DNA of 64,000 nt from Anaerolineaceae bacterium (GCA_020634115.1 JACKCH010000015.1:124001-188000), one strand, 5' to 3'; shown: positions 35,260 to 44,329, numbered from the stretch's first letter. Program-made: numbers and translations. Notes: generated by a model not told the origin, from the sequence alone.

Positions 35260-35493
35260 CACACGAACAAAATCCATAGGGGCACACAAATTCTACATTG
35301 TGTCGAGTCCCTCCCAGAAGAATCCAGGAAGAAGGCATCAGGCGAATATGACATTCCGCACTCCTCAACCCATTCCGAGGCGCGGTATGCTGGGGTTGTA
35401 TTTATAGATTCTCTAATATGCAAAGCCTCCCGCTCTTTATCCCCCTTCAATTCTCAGTCTTCATGTTTTTGGATGCCACGTCTGGAGGTAAAA

Positions 35494-35982
35494 ATGCCCC
35501 TTCATTTATCGAGTGAATTGGTGTGGGAAGCACTCAGGAAAGAGATTTTTGCTGTCTTGGGAGTCGTGTCGGCGAAAGGAGAAGCCCGTACATCGGGTAT
35601 TGTATACGCCGTCTTCGACAGCAAACTGTATATTGTGACCGGACAGGATACCTGGAAAGTGCGTCATATTCGACAGAACCCGCATGTTTCAATAACAGTG
35701 ACAATCCCCAAGCGTATTCCTTTGATGCCCTGGATCAAAATCCCGGCGGCGACAATCACCTTTTCAGGAACAGCCTCCATTCTTGACCCCAAGCAGGTGG
35801 GGAAGTCCGTTTTACATTCGCTGCTGCGTGGACTCGAACCAGACGAGGAGACGTTGGCGACGATGTGTGTCATTGAAATTCAGCCCGTTGGTGAATTTGT
35901 CACCTATGGTGTTGGTATCCCCTTGATGACCATGCGGCATCCCGAAAAGGCAAGAGGGCGTGCGCCTGTAGTATCAGGATGA
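35494..35982 (+). CDS. Pyridoxamine 5'-phosphate oxidase-like (FMN-binding split barrel) protein
   Basis: A 162-residue protein from ATG 35494, with GGAGG 5 bases upstream; an in-frame ATG at 35473 is less likely. The pattern FAVLGVVSAKGEARTSGIVY, LYIVTGQDTWKVRHIRQNPH and VSITVTI matches the PNPOx-like split beta-barrel, where the Lys/Arg-x-x-x-Leu/Ile helix binds FMN or F420. A specific reaction cannot be assigned; F420 binding is possible in this organism. Confidence 0.8.
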   Translation: MPLHLSSELVWEALRKEIFAVLGVVSAKGEARTSGIVYAVFDSKLYIVTGQDTWKVRHIRQNPHVSITVTIPKRIPLMPWIKIPAATITFSGTASILDPKQVGKSVLHSLLRGLEPDEETLATMCVIEIQPVGEFVTYGVGIPLMTMRHPEKARGRAPVVSG

Positions 35983-36073
35983 ACGACCAACCCAGGACAA
36001 AGGGGTTACTGCCAACGCGCCCGGTGCGAGTATAATGGGCAGCATCTGATAGTTCCTGGTGAGGCTTTACGTG

Positions 36074-37021
36074 ATGAAGCGGTTATCCTGGCGGGTGTTC
36101 ATTCCGGTTCGGCAATTTCCCCGGTGGCTGGCGCTGTTGAGTCTGGTGGCCCTGGCTGCCGCCTGTGGCAGCAACCCGCCGGATGAGTCGGCGGCACTGC
36201 CGACGCTGGCGCAGCTTCCCACCCTCACCGCAACCCAGACGCCGCTGCCACACACCGCGACGGCTACACCCTCAGCAACATCCACACCCAGCGATACCCC
36301 TACCGTGACGCTGACCGTCACGCCCAGCCTGACGATCACCGATACGCCGACTTCCACGCCCACCAACACGCCGACGATCACGCCCACGCCGCTCCCCACC
36401 GCTGATAACGAAGCCGTGCTGTCGCTGGTAGACCTGGCGAAACAGGCGACGGTACTGCCACAGCAGCCCCTCGTTCCCACCGCCAGTGGCGCGATCCCGG
36501 CAGTCAGCACTTCCCCGGCGACAAGCTGCGCCTTCCTGCCGCCGGGCGGCTTCGGGCTGATCTTCACCACCGACCCCACCCTAATCCAGCAGATTGGCTG
36601 CCCATTGGGGTCGCCCCCGGTGACGGCTTCGCTTGCCAGCGCCGCCCAGAGCTACGAACGCGGCTTCATGGTGTGGGTAGCCGGTTCGCCAGGGACGATT
36701 TACACCCTATTCGGAACGGGGGCATACCAGCAGTTCCCCGATACCTACACCGATGGCGTAGACCCGGCCAGCGGCGGCGAATCGCCTCCGGCAGGGTTAA
36801 TCGAACCGGTACGCGGTTTCGGCAAAGTGTGGCGAACCTACCCCAATGTCCGTGACGGCCTGGGATGGGCAACCAACGCCGAGGCCGGAGCACAGTCCAC
36901 CGTCCAGCAGTTTGAGCGCGGCTGGATGATGGCGCTGCCGCAGCGGGGCGAAATCCTCATCCTGACCAGTGACTCCAGCGGCGTCAGTGGATCATGGCGG
37001 GCGGTGCCGGGGGGATTTTAA
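36074..37021 (+). CDS. Lipoprotein with Thr/Pro-rich linker and LGFP-like C-terminal domain
   Basis: A 315-residue protein from ATG 36074. The signal peptide ends in the lipobox LVALAAAC. Residues about 40-115 form a long Thr/Pro/Ser linker (TPTVTLTVTP-type repeats) that would span the cell wall. The C-terminal domain has repeats of the form YERGFMVWVAGSPGTIYTLF and FERGWMMALPQRGEILIL, a pattern seen in surface or LGFP-like domains. The function is unknown. Confidence 0.75.
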   Translation: MKRLSWRVFIPVRQFPRWLALLSLVALAAACGSNPPDESAALPTLAQLPTLTATQTPLPHTATATPSATSTPSDTPTVTLTVTPSLTITDTPTSTPTNTPTITPTPLPTADNEAVLSLVDLAKQATVLPQQPLVPTASGAIPAVSTSPATSCAFLPPGGFGLIFTTDPTLIQQIGCPLGSPPVTASLASAAQSYERGFMVWVAGSPGTIYTLFGTGAYQQFPDTYTDGVDPASGGESPPAGLIEPVRGFGKVWRTYPNVRDGLGWATNAEAGAQSTVQQFERGWMMALPQRGEILILTSDSSGVSGSWRAVPGGF

Positions 37022-37200
37022 TCACCCTGGCGAACTGCACAAATATCTTGTCTGAAATTTAAAGATGCGTTAATCTTTTATTAAAGTTCTTGTGGGCGCG
37101 ATTCTCGTTCTAGGGGGGACGAGTCTATGCGTTTCCTCCTGCTTCAAGGCGAAAAAGCGTCTTTCTGAACTTGAAATATTGCATTTTTCAGGAGGACCAA

Positions 37201-38517
37201 ATGGGCAAAAAAGCTTTCGCATTTTTCGTTTTAGTGGCCTTAGTCGTACTGACCAGTTTTTCCCTTGCTGTAGCGCAAGAGCCAGTGCAAATCAGCTTCT
37301 GGCACGCTATGAGCGGTAGCCGGGGTGATGTCGTGCAGGGATTAGTAGATTCCTTCAACGCCGCCAACCCGGACGTGCAGATTGTCGCTGAGTTCACCGG
37401 TAGCTATGCCGATACGCTCACCAAGGCGTTGGCCGCTGTCCGCGCTGGCGAAGCGCCGGACATCGTGCAGGTTTACGAAGTCGGCACGCGCTCCATGCTC
37501 GACTCCGGCGCGATAGTGCCGGTTGCGGAGGTTAGTGGCGGCGAATTTGACCCGTCATTGTTTGTCGCGCCAATCGTCAACTACTACTCGGTAGGGGGCG
37601 AACTCTCCTGCATGCCGTTCAACAGCTCCACCGCTATGTTGTACTACAACAAGGACATCTTCGCCGCCGCCGGGTTAGACCCCGAAGTGCCGCCGACGAC
37701 GTTCAACGAAGTGTACGAAATGGGCAAGCAGATTGTTGAATCCGGCGCAGCGCCCGGCGCGATTTCCTTCGGTTGGCCGGCCTGGATTATGGAGCAGATG
37801 TTTGCCAAGCACGACCAGATGCTGGCGAATGAAGGCAATGGCCGCGACGCGCTGGCGACAGAAACCTACTTCAACAGCGAATTCGGCGTGCAGGTACTGA
37901 CCGAGTGGCAGAAGTGGGCGCAGGACGGCGTACTGATCTACGGCGGACGTGAATACAGTGCCAACGACCCGTTCCTGGCCGGTGAATTCGCAATGTTGGC
38001 GCAAAGTACCTCCAGCCTGGGCGGTATTCAGAAGAACGCTTCCTTCAACCTGGGTACAGCCTTCCTGCCACGTCTTGAAGGCTATGAAGATGCCATCGGC
38101 AACAACGTCATCGGCGGTGGCTGCCTGTGGACAATGGCCGGGAAGACCCCCGAAGAATACAACGCGGTCTGGCGTTTCTATCAATTCCTGGCACAGGACG
38201 AAGAGGCGATCATCTGGCACAAGGGTACCGGCTACTTCCCGGTCACCAACTCCGCCTTTGACGCGCTGGATGCTGAGGGCTGGTTCACCGAAAACCCGAA
38301 CTTCCTCACCGCCTTCGATCAGATTCTGAAGGGAGAAAATACCGTCGCGGCCAGCGGCGTGATTCTGGGCGACTTCGTAACGATCCGCGACATCGTGGGC
38401 GCAGCCATTGAAGAAGCGGTTGTCAATAACGTGGATCCTCGTGAAGCCCTGGACGCCGCCAACGAAGAAATCAACCAGCTGCTGGAAGACTATGCGAGCC
38501 TGGTTGAACCCAATTAA
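37201..38517 (+). CDS. UgpB-like ABC transporter solute-binding protein
   Basis: A 438-residue protein from ATG 37201, preceded by AGGAGG. After a signal peptide (FAFFVLVALVVLTSFSLAVA) the mature part matches UgpB closely: ISFWHAMSGSRGDVVQGLVD, EFTGSYADTLTKALAAVRAG, PDIVQVYEVGTRSMLDSG and LYYNKDIFAAAGLDPEVPP. UgpB binds glycerol 3-phosphate or its diesters. The downstream genes are two permeases and an HAD phosphatase. There is no ATPase gene, as in the other sugar operon. Confidence 0.9.
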   Translation: MGKKAFAFFVLVALVVLTSFSLAVAQEPVQISFWHAMSGSRGDVVQGLVDSFNAANPDVQIVAEFTGSYADTLTKALAAVRAGEAPDIVQVYEVGTRSMLDSGAIVPVAEVSGGEFDPSLFVAPIVNYYSVGGELSCMPFNSSTAMLYYNKDIFAAAGLDPEVPPTTFNEVYEMGKQIVESGAAPGAISFGWPAWIMEQMFAKHDQMLANEGNGRDALATETYFNSEFGVQVLTEWQKWAQDGVLIYGGREYSANDPFLAGEFAMLAQSTSSLGGIQKNASFNLGTAFLPRLEGYEDAIGNNVIGGGCLWTMAGKTPEEYNAVWRFYQFLAQDEEAIIWHKGTGYFPVTNSAFDALDAEGWFTENPNFLTAFDQILKGENTVAASGVILGDFVTIRDIVGAAIEEAVVNNVDPREALDAANEEINQLLEDYASLVEPN

Positions 38518-38549
38518 TTTCTTGAACGATACGACAGTGTAAGATTCTA

Positions 38550-38586
38550 TCTGGCACGGGTGCAACCATCCGTGCCAGACGTTTTC
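38550..38586 (+). terminator. Intra-operon hairpin between binding-protein and permease genes
   Basis: TCTGGCACGG and CCGTGCCAGA form a perfect 10-bp stem followed by CGTTTTC, directly after the UgpB-like gene and 11 bases before the permease ATG. It probably limits read-through into the permeases. Confidence 0.7.
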
Positions 38587-38596
38587 AGGTAGGCTT

Positions 38597-39481
38597 ATGC
38601 GCTCTTATGTGTTTCCAAACCGGATTTTACCGTACCTGCTAATTGCACCAAGCGCAATTCTGGTGGTGGTGTTTTTCATCATCCCCGCGTTTCAGAGTTT
38701 GCAGCTCAGTTTTTACCGGGTCAACTCCTCCACCGGGCGGCAGATTTACATCGAATTTGAAAATTTCACCCGCCTGTTTAATTCCAAAGAATATATCAAC
38801 TCACTGACGACCACCGGGATATTTATCCTGGTCGTGGTCGTCTTCGCGCTGGCAATCAGCCTGCTGCTGGCAGTGGGGGCCAGCCAGCCGATCAAGGGCT
38901 TTGGTATCTATCGCACGCTCCTCATCTGGCCGTATGCGCTTTCCCCTGCGATTGCCGGAACAATCTGGGCGCTGCTGGCTGACCCCAGTATCGGCGTGCT
39001 AACCTATAACCTGGAACGGCTGGGGATACACTTCAACCGGCAGACCGACAGCACCCATGCCTTGATCTTCATCTGTATTGCGGCGATCTGGAAAATCCTG
39101 GGGTATAACGTCGTATTCTTCTTGGCCGGGCTGCGCAACATCCCCCAGGACGTGATCGAAGCAGCTTCGCTGGATGGCGCGAGCGCCTGGACGCGCTTCT
39201 GGCGGATGACGTTCCCACTGCTTTCGCCCACGACGTTTTTCCTGCTCATTATGAACACGCTCTACGCCAGTTTTGAAACCTTCGGCCTGATTGACATCAC
39301 CACCCAGGGCGGGCCGGGACGTGCCACCAACCTGCTCATCTACAAGCTCTATAACGACGGGTTCAAGAATACGACGCTCCTCGGTTCGGCGGCGGCGCAG
39401 TCGGTTCTGCTGCTGATCTTCGTGGCGATTCTGACGCTGATTCAGTTTCGCACTGCCGGGAAAAGGACGTTTTACCGATGA
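38597..39481 (+). CDS. ABC transporter permease (UgpA/MalF-type)
   Basis: A 294-residue protein with six helices: the start LPYLLIAPSAILVVVFFIIP, the EAA-type loop IEAASLDGASAWTRFWRMTF near 190-210, and FETFGLIDITTQGGPGRATN, a segment characteristic of UgpA-like permeases. It pairs with the next permease, whose gene overlaps its stop by 4 bases. Confidence 0.92.
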   Translation: MRSYVFPNRILPYLLIAPSAILVVVFFIIPAFQSLQLSFYRVNSSTGRQIYIEFENFTRLFNSKEYINSLTTTGIFILVVVVFALAISLLLAVGASQPIKGFGIYRTLLIWPYALSPAIAGTIWALLADPSIGVLTYNLERLGIHFNRQTDSTHALIFICIAAIWKILGYNVVFFLAGLRNIPQDVIEAASLDGASAWTRFWRMTFPLLSPTTFFLLIMNTLYASFETFGLIDITTQGGPGRATNLLIYKLYNDGFKNTTLLGSAAAQSVLLLIFVAILTLIQFRTAGKRTFYR

Positions 39482-40365
39482 GCGGCTCTACGGCTTCGAC
39501 TATGACGGCGCTCCCCACCCAGGCCACGCGGGCAGCGTTCCGGCGGCGGGTGGCGTACCCGGTCTTGATGCACGCGCTGATGATCCTGGGCGTAACGGTT
39601 GTCCTGTTCCCGCTGCTCTTTGCCCTTATCCTCAGCACGCAGTCTTCAGCAGACTGGTTCCAGGTGGGCAACCTGATACCGGGGACTTCAGCCGTACACA
39701 ATTACACCACAGCCTGGGAGCGGGCCAGCATCGGGCAGCTCATGGTGAATACAACAATTGTCGCCCTGCTGGTGGCCGGGGGGAAAATTTTCCTGAGTAT
39801 CAGCGCCTCTTTCGCACTGGTCTACTTCCGGGTACGGGGCAGCGTCTTGATTCTCGGCCTGATTATGCTGACTCACTTCCTGCCGCTGCCGGTGCGTATT
39901 GTCCCCACGTATCAACTGCTGGCTGACCTGGGCTGGATCAACACCTTCCAGGGGTTGACCGTGCCGTTTTTCGCCAGCGCCACCGGCATCCTGCTGTTCC
40001 TTCAGTTCTTCCGCACGCTTTCGCCTGATCTGGCAGATGCGGCGCGGGTGGATGGCGCAGGGCCGTTGCGCTTTTTGTTCCGTATCCTGATTCCGATTTC
40101 GCGTACTAATATCGGGGCGTTGTTCCTGATTGAGTTTATCTATATGTGGAATCAGTATCTGTGGCCGCTGCTGGTCGCTAATTCGGTGGATACAAGGCAG
40201 GTGCAGATCGGCATCAAACAGTTGATCGCCACCGACGCGGTAATTGACTGGGGCGTGCTGATGGCCGGGACAATCATGGTGATTATCCCGCCTTTGGTTG
40301 TGCTGCTGGTCTTGCAGCGCAGCCTGATGGCCGGGTTGAGCGCAGGGGACGAGGGCATTCGATGA
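39478..40365 (+). CDS. ABC transporter permease (UgpE/MalG-type)
   Basis: A 295-residue protein with six helices. The segments LPLPVRIVPTYQLLADLGWI, the EAA loop DLADAARVDGAGPLRFLFRI and IEFIYMWNQYLWPLLV are typical of UgpE-like subunits. It overlaps both the preceding permease gene and the following HAD phosphatase gene by 4 bases, so translation of all three is coupled. Confidence 0.92.
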   Translation: MSGSTASTMTALPTQATRAAFRRRVAYPVLMHALMILGVTVVLFPLLFALILSTQSSADWFQVGNLIPGTSAVHNYTTAWERASIGQLMVNTTIVALLVAGGKIFLSISASFALVYFRVRGSVLILGLIMLTHFLPLPVRIVPTYQLLADLGWINTFQGLTVPFFASATGILLFLQFFRTLSPDLADAARVDGAGPLRFLFRILIPISRTNIGALFLIEFIYMWNQYLWPLLVANSVDTRQVQIGIKQLIATDAVIDWGVLMAGTIMVIIPPLVVLLVLQRSLMAGLSAGDEGIR

Positions 40366-41171
40366 CGCGCTATCTGAACGAGATACGCGGCTTCCTGCTC
40401 GACATGGATGGGACGATCTATCTGGGCGACGGCCTGCTGCCCGGTACACGGGATTTCCTGGATTATGTGGCAGAGATTGGACTCCCGGTGCTGTTCCTGA
40501 CGAACAATTCATCGAAGAATCGGGATGCGTATGTACGGAAAATCGCGGGGATGGGGCTGACTGTCCCCGCTGAGCAGATTCTTACCTCCGGGGAAGCGAC
40601 GGCGCTCTACCTGCGCGAACAGTCCCCCGGTGCGCGGGTGGCGTTATTCGGCACGCCAGAACTTGAACAGGAATTCGCCGGGTACGGTTTTGCGCTAACG
40701 ATGGATGCGCCCGATTATGTGGTGCTGGGGTTCGATATGACGCTCGATTATGCCAAACTCACCCAGCTGTGTGATCTGGTGCGGGCAGGTCTGCCGTATA
40801 TCGCCACACACCCCGACTACAACTGTCCGATCAAAGGGGGATTCATCCCCGATATTGGCGCGATGATGGCGTTTGTCCACGCTTCAACCGGACGCGAGGC
40901 CGATGTGATTATTGGCAAACCCAACCGGCATATTCTGGATATGGCAGCGCTGCGGTTGGGGCTGCCGCTGGAATCCATTGCGATGGTCGGTGATCGTCTG
41001 TATACCGATATTGCGATGGGGGCGACTGCGCCGGTTCAGACTATTCTCGTCCTCAGCGGTGAGACGAAAGCCGAAGACATCTCCGCCAGCCCGTTTCAGC
41101 CAAATCATGTGTTCGCCAACCTGGGTGCATTGGGCAAGACGCTGCGAACGGTGAAATCGCTCGGCGCGTAA
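40362..41171 (+). CDS. HAD-IIA phosphatase (NagD/glycerol-phosphate phosphatase-like)
   Basis: A 269-residue protein with all four HAD motifs: GFLLDMDGTIYLGDG (nucleophile Asp and general acid), VLFLTNNSSKNRDAY (motif II Thr), DVIIGKPNRHILDM (motif III Lys) and IAMVGDRLYTDIAMG (motif IV). The large C2 cap places it in the HAD-IIA group (NagD, AraL, PGP). Overlap with the Ugp-like permease gene suggests it dephosphorylates the imported solute, perhaps glycerol 3-phosphate or a related sugar phosphate. This is inference from context. Confidence 0.9.
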   Translation: MTRYLNEIRGFLLDMDGTIYLGDGLLPGTRDFLDYVAEIGLPVLFLTNNSSKNRDAYVRKIAGMGLTVPAEQILTSGEATALYLREQSPGARVALFGTPELEQEFAGYGFALTMDAPDYVVLGFDMTLDYAKLTQLCDLVRAGLPYIATHPDYNCPIKGGFIPDIGAMMAFVHASTGREADVIIGKPNRHILDMAALRLGLPLESIAMVGDRLYTDIAMGATAPVQTILVLSGETKAEDISASPFQPNHVFANLGALGKTLRTVKSLGA

Positions 41172-41183
41172 ACGACCAAACAG

Positions 41184-41215
41184 AAAACCGCGCCCTGAAC
41201 CGAGACGCGGTTTTT
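41184..41215 (+). terminator. Rho-independent terminator of Ugp-like operon
   Basis: AAAACCGCG and CGCGGTTTT form a 9-bp stem followed by a T residue run, directly after the HAD gene. The symmetric A/T flanks make it potentially bidirectional. Confidence 0.85.
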
Positions 41216-41261
41216 GCTTCACTGTCCACCACAGACATCAACCGGCGGCTGTGTCACGCCT

Positions 41262-42902
41262 TTATTCCCCGCCCGGTTGCATCAGCGGTGGTGTGGAACC
41301 GCGACTTTCGCCGAGGAAAATCGCCCGCAGCGCCCCGCTGGAGGCATCCATCCACCTGACGTTACTGGCCGTGACCAGCAGGGCATCCCCACCCAGCAGC
41401 CAGGACAGTCCGCCCCGATTCAAGCCGGGGATAGATGCCAGTGTGGTCAGTTCGCCGGTAACGCGGTCATAAATTTTCACACTGCGCGGTGCGAAATTCA
41501 CGGTAGACCAGTAGGCGATTCGTGTTCCATCCGGTGAGTAAGTCGCGCTTGCGGTGCCTTCTGAAACAATCTCCTGATAAGTTGTGTTAGCGACATCAAT
41601 TTCAATCAACCCTGGCTCACCACCGGCGAAGAACGATGACGTAACCAGAAATGCGCTATCCGGCGACCAGTTCAGCCCCACCGTTTGCCATCTTGAGCTA
41701 AACACCTCACGCGCTTCGCCGGTTGCCATATCAACAACCTGCACCCTGGAGCTAGTTCCTTCCGGGTCCTGTTCGATAGTCGCCACCTGACTCCCATCGG
41801 GCGACAGACACATCCCATTGAAGCTCTGATCCGTCGTCCATACCGTGCGCTCCGCCGTGCCATCGGGCGCAATCAGCCGGATCGCGCGGGTATAATCTTC
41901 AGCGCCGCCCATTACCACCATGATCCAATTGCCATCGGGCGTCCACTGCACCTGGCTCACATGCTGATCGAATGTGAGACGCCGCAGGACGCGGCCATCC
42001 ACGCTTTCGATGAAAAGGTCGAGGTCGCCATAATTGCCGGGAGTCCCCCGTTCTATAGCGGCGGTGTAGGCAACCCACTGGCCGTCGGGCGACCAGGCAA
42101 ACGCGCCGAATTCCTGCTGCAAACCATAGCTCAGGTTACACAGATGTTTGCCATCCAACGCTACGCTGTACAGGTTGACGCCGAGCGCGGGGTCGCTACC
42201 GAGGAAGAGAACTCGGTCTTCAGTGTACACGCAGACCGGAGCGAGTGTCGGACTCATCCGGGCAGCCGTGCCAACGCGCTCCACCGCCTCCCGTACCCAA
42301 CCGGATAAACCATCTGCGCTTTCGACGCGCCACCAACCGTTCGCGCCCTCCTCAGCCAGTGTGACGAGCGTGCCGGACGGTAGTTCCTCAATGGGTGTGT
42401 CATCACCCGGAACCGCATAAACCGGCAGTGGCGAGTCGTCCATCGTCTGTACCCGCGCTGTCGCATCCGCCACCAGTGCATTCGCAATCGGATGTTGGGG
42501 GGTGCGGTAGGCGTTCAACCAGGGGACATCCGGCGTCGCGGTGGGCTGGATAAAGAAAAGCGGTTCCACCCAGTATGCGCCGCTGGCACCTTCCACTGTC
42601 CAGCCGGTGAGATCGCCATACGTCACACGCCACCAGTTCAGCCCATCGGCACACACCGGGCCTTCCAGTACCGTGAACACCTCACCACCGGGAATCGCGC
42701 CGATTTTCGTGCCGCTCCGTGTTGGGGTATCCCGGACATTGTTGGCGTCCCCCGGTAAAACCCGCCCATGCTCACCCACCACCAGGAGAGGCGGGGGCGC
42801 ACCGGGACAGTTGGGATCATCCTGTGCCAGAACCCCGGATGCCGAACCTAACGTACTCCATAAAACCAGGCTGACTAAAAAGAATGCCCACTTCTTGACC
42901 AA
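41262..42902 (-). CDS. Secreted SH3b-TolB-like beta-propeller protein
   Basis: A 546-residue protein with a signal peptide (WAFFLVSLVLWSTLGSASGV, cleaved near LAQ). Residues about 40-115 and 155-215 are two bacterial SH3 domains (NVRDTPTRSGTKIGAIPGGE, WWRVTYGDLTGWT; then WWRVESADGLSGWV). Residues about 225-540 are a propeller (FAWSPDGQWVAYTAA, VQWTPDGNWIMVVMGG, ATYSPDGTRIAYWST). SH3b domains often bind peptidoglycan, so surface attachment is likely. The gene converges with the Ugp-like operon. Confidence 0.85.
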   Translation of the reverse strand: MVKKWAFFLVSLVLWSTLGSASGVLAQDDPNCPGAPPPLLVVGEHGRVLPGDANNVRDTPTRSGTKIGAIPGGEVFTVLEGPVCADGLNWWRVTYGDLTGWTVEGASGAYWVEPLFFIQPTATPDVPWLNAYRTPQHPIANALVADATARVQTMDDSPLPVYAVPGDDTPIEELPSGTLVTLAEEGANGWWRVESADGLSGWVREAVERVGTAARMSPTLAPVCVYTEDRVLFLGSDPALGVNLYSVALDGKHLCNLSYGLQQEFGAFAWSPDGQWVAYTAAIERGTPGNYGDLDLFIESVDGRVLRRLTFDQHVSQVQWTPDGNWIMVVMGGAEDYTRAIRLIAPDGTAERTVWTTDQSFNGMCLSPDGSQVATIEQDPEGTSSRVQVVDMATGEAREVFSSRWQTVGLNWSPDSAFLVTSSFFAGGEPGLIEIDVANTTYQEIVSEGTASATYSPDGTRIAYWSTVNFAPRSVKIYDRVTGELTTLASIPGLNRGGLSWLLGGDALLVTASNVRWMDASSGALRAIFLGESRGSTPPLMQPGGE

Positions 42903-43084
42903 TTTGAGGCTCCTTCAAGAACCACACAGCTATTACGAGATGTGACCATTTGATTCGTATTGCAGATTTCAAAATTACGCTATGGGCGTTTTGGATAGTT
43001 TATCTTGCTCACCCTTTACCGTCGCCATTGACAAGCCCCCGCCCATTCGCTAGAATGCGCCTTGCCTGTTGAGCAAAATGTGTC

Positions 43085-43114
43085 TTGAAGCGCGTTTCTC
43101 CCGCATGGTATAAT
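43085..43114 (+). promoter_or_regulatory. Promoter of the tRNA-rpmG-tRNA cluster
   Basis: TTGAAG (43085-43090) and a perfect TATAAT (43109-43114) are separated by 18 bases, with an extended -10 TGn (43106-43108). They end 13 bases before the first tRNA. Confidence 0.75.
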
Positions 43115-43127
43115 GCCATTAAAGAGC

Positions 43128-43200
43128 GCCACCATAGCTCAGTTGGCAGAGCGTTCGCCTTGTAAGCGAAATGTCGTGAGTTCGAGTCTCACTGGTGGCT
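43128..43200 (+). tRNA. tRNA-Thr(UGU)
   Basis: The full cloverleaf is readable: acceptor GCCACCA/TGGTGGC, D-arm AGCTCAGTTGGCAGAGC, anticodon loop CTTGTAA with anticodon TGT, and T-loop TTCGAGT. The 3' CCA is not encoded. Confidence 0.97.
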
Positions 43201-43281
43201 TGCGACGGCTCAATCTTAACAACTTAATCAGGACGTAGACATAGGTTCCGTACCTGGTTAAATAGGTTATTTCTCAGATAT

Positions 43282-43365
43282 GGGTCCGTGTCCCGAGTGG
43301 CAAAGGGGAGGGACTGTAAATCCCTTGCGCGACGCGCTTCGTTGGTTCGAGTCCAACCGGGCCCA
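43282..43365 (+). tRNA. tRNA-Tyr(GUA)
   Basis: Acceptor GGGTCCG/CGGGCCC, anticodon stem GGGA/TCCC with loop CTGTAAA (anticodon GTA), a long variable arm (class II) and T-loop GTTCGAG. The length of 84 nt fits tRNA-Tyr. Confidence 0.96.
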
Positions 43366-43379
43366 CTCTATTTCGAGAT

Positions 43380-43452
43380 GCCTTTGTAGCTCAGTCGGCA
43401 GAGCACACCCTTGGTAAGGGTGAGGTCACGGGTTCGAATCCCGTCAAAGGCT
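43380..43452 (+). tRNA. tRNA-Thr(GGU)
   Basis: Acceptor GCCTTTG/CAAAGGC, D-arm AGCTCAGTCGGCAGAGC, anticodon loop TTGGTAA with anticodon GGT, and T-loop GTTCGAA. This second Thr isoacceptor lies close to the first. Confidence 0.97.
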
Positions 43453-43498
43453 CTGGTGTGTTTGCACCACCATCACATAAGCAAAGCGGAGAGAAATC

Positions 43499-43660
43499 GT
43501 GGCGAAGAAGGGCAACCGGATTCTAGTTAAGATGCGTAGCACGGAAAGCGGCCACATTTACTATACGCAGAAGAACCGCCGCAACGATACGCAGCGGCTG
43601 GAACTGCGCAAGTATGACCCCTATGTGCGCCGCCACGTGATCTACAAAGAAGCGAAATAA
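43499..43660 (+). CDS. rpmG: 50S ribosomal protein L33
   Basis: Read directly from the bases: GTG start at 43499 with AGCGGAGAG upstream, then 53 codons to TAA. The protein starts MAKKGNRILVKMRSTESGHI and contains YYTQKNRRN and LRKYDPYVRRHVIYKE, all hallmarks of L33. It lacks the Cys motif (C-minus type). It sits between tRNA-Thr and tRNA-Trp, the common arrangement just upstream of secE-nusG in bacteria. Confidence 0.96.
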   Translation: MAKKGNRILVKMRSTESGHIYYTQKNRRNDTQRLELRKYDPYVRRHVIYKEAK

Positions 43661-43673
43661 CGCTTCATCACAC

Positions 43674-43749
43674 AGGGGAGTAGCTCAACTGGCAGAGTGG
43701 CGGTCTCCAAAACCGTAGGTTCCGGGTTCGATTCCTGGCTCCCCTGCCA
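43674..43749 (+). tRNA. tRNA-Trp(CCA)
   Basis: Acceptor AGGGGAG/CTCCCCT, D-arm AGCTCAACTGGCAGAG, anticodon stem CGGT/ACCG with loop CTCCAAA (anticodon CCA), and T-loop GTTCGAT. A genomic CCA follows the discriminator G, unlike the other tRNAs here. Confidence 0.97.
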
Positions 43750-43761
43750 TTTTCGTCAAAG

Positions 43762-43789
43762 CACCGTCCCCCTAGGAGACGGTGTTTTT
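43762..43789 (+). terminator. Terminator between tRNA-Trp and secE
   Basis: CACCGTC and GACGGTG form a 7-bp stem followed by five T residues. No clear promoter is seen between it and secE, so it may act as a partial terminator with read-through. Confidence 0.8.
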
Positions 43790-43820
43790 AAACTACGAGT
43801 CACTAGCCAGGAGTACGGGG

Positions 43821-44300
43821 ATGTCTGCCGAAAAGACCCTAGATGAAAAATCCAACCGCCGCCGCCGGCGTAAACAGGCCGAGGAGCCGGTGGATGAGGT
43901 TGAGATGCAGGACGTGGAAGAAGAATTACGGGGTGTGACCGAGCGCAAAGGTCGCGCAACACCCAGCCGCCGTGAACAGATGGAAGTTGAGGCCCAAAAA
44001 GAGACGGGGAATTTCATCACCCGCCCTCTCCATGCCTTAGGTGAATACATATCGGGCGTGCGTTCCGAAATCGCTAAAGTGGTCTGGCCGACCCGCGAAG
44101 AAGTGCTGCGCCTGACGTGGATCGTGCTGGGGGCAACTATCGCCGCCGCGATCGCGCTGGGGATTATCGCCTTCGTGTTCTCTGAGCTGTTCGTGGCCGG
44201 ACTGCGGCAGCCTGTGATTTTCGTCGCCATCACCATCGCCGCCGTGATTATTCTGGTGGTCTACCTGCGCCGCAGCAACCGAACGACGTCCGGCTACTAA
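43821..44300 (+). CDS. secE: Preprotein translocase subunit SecE
   Basis: A 159-residue protein from ATG 43821 with AGGAG upstream. Residues about 1-70 are a charged, disordered extension. The SecE core follows: EYISGVRSEIAKVVWPTREE, VLRLTWIVLGATIAAAIALG. SecE clamps SecY in the plasma membrane. Most single-helix SecE proteins end soon after the core; here a second hydrophobic stretch (PVIFVAITIAAVIILVVYLR) forms an extra C-terminal helix. The location before nusG is standard. Confidence 0.93.
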   Translation: MSAEKTLDEKSNRRRRRKQAEEPVDEVEMQDVEEELRGVTERKGRATPSRREQMEVEAQKETGNFITRPLHALGEYISGVRSEIAKVVWPTREEVLRLTWIVLGATIAAAIALGIIAFVFSELFVAGLRQPVIFVAITIAAVIILVVYLRRSNRTTSGY

Positions 44301-44329
44301 TGGTGTACAAGAGTTGAGAGAGACGTTTT

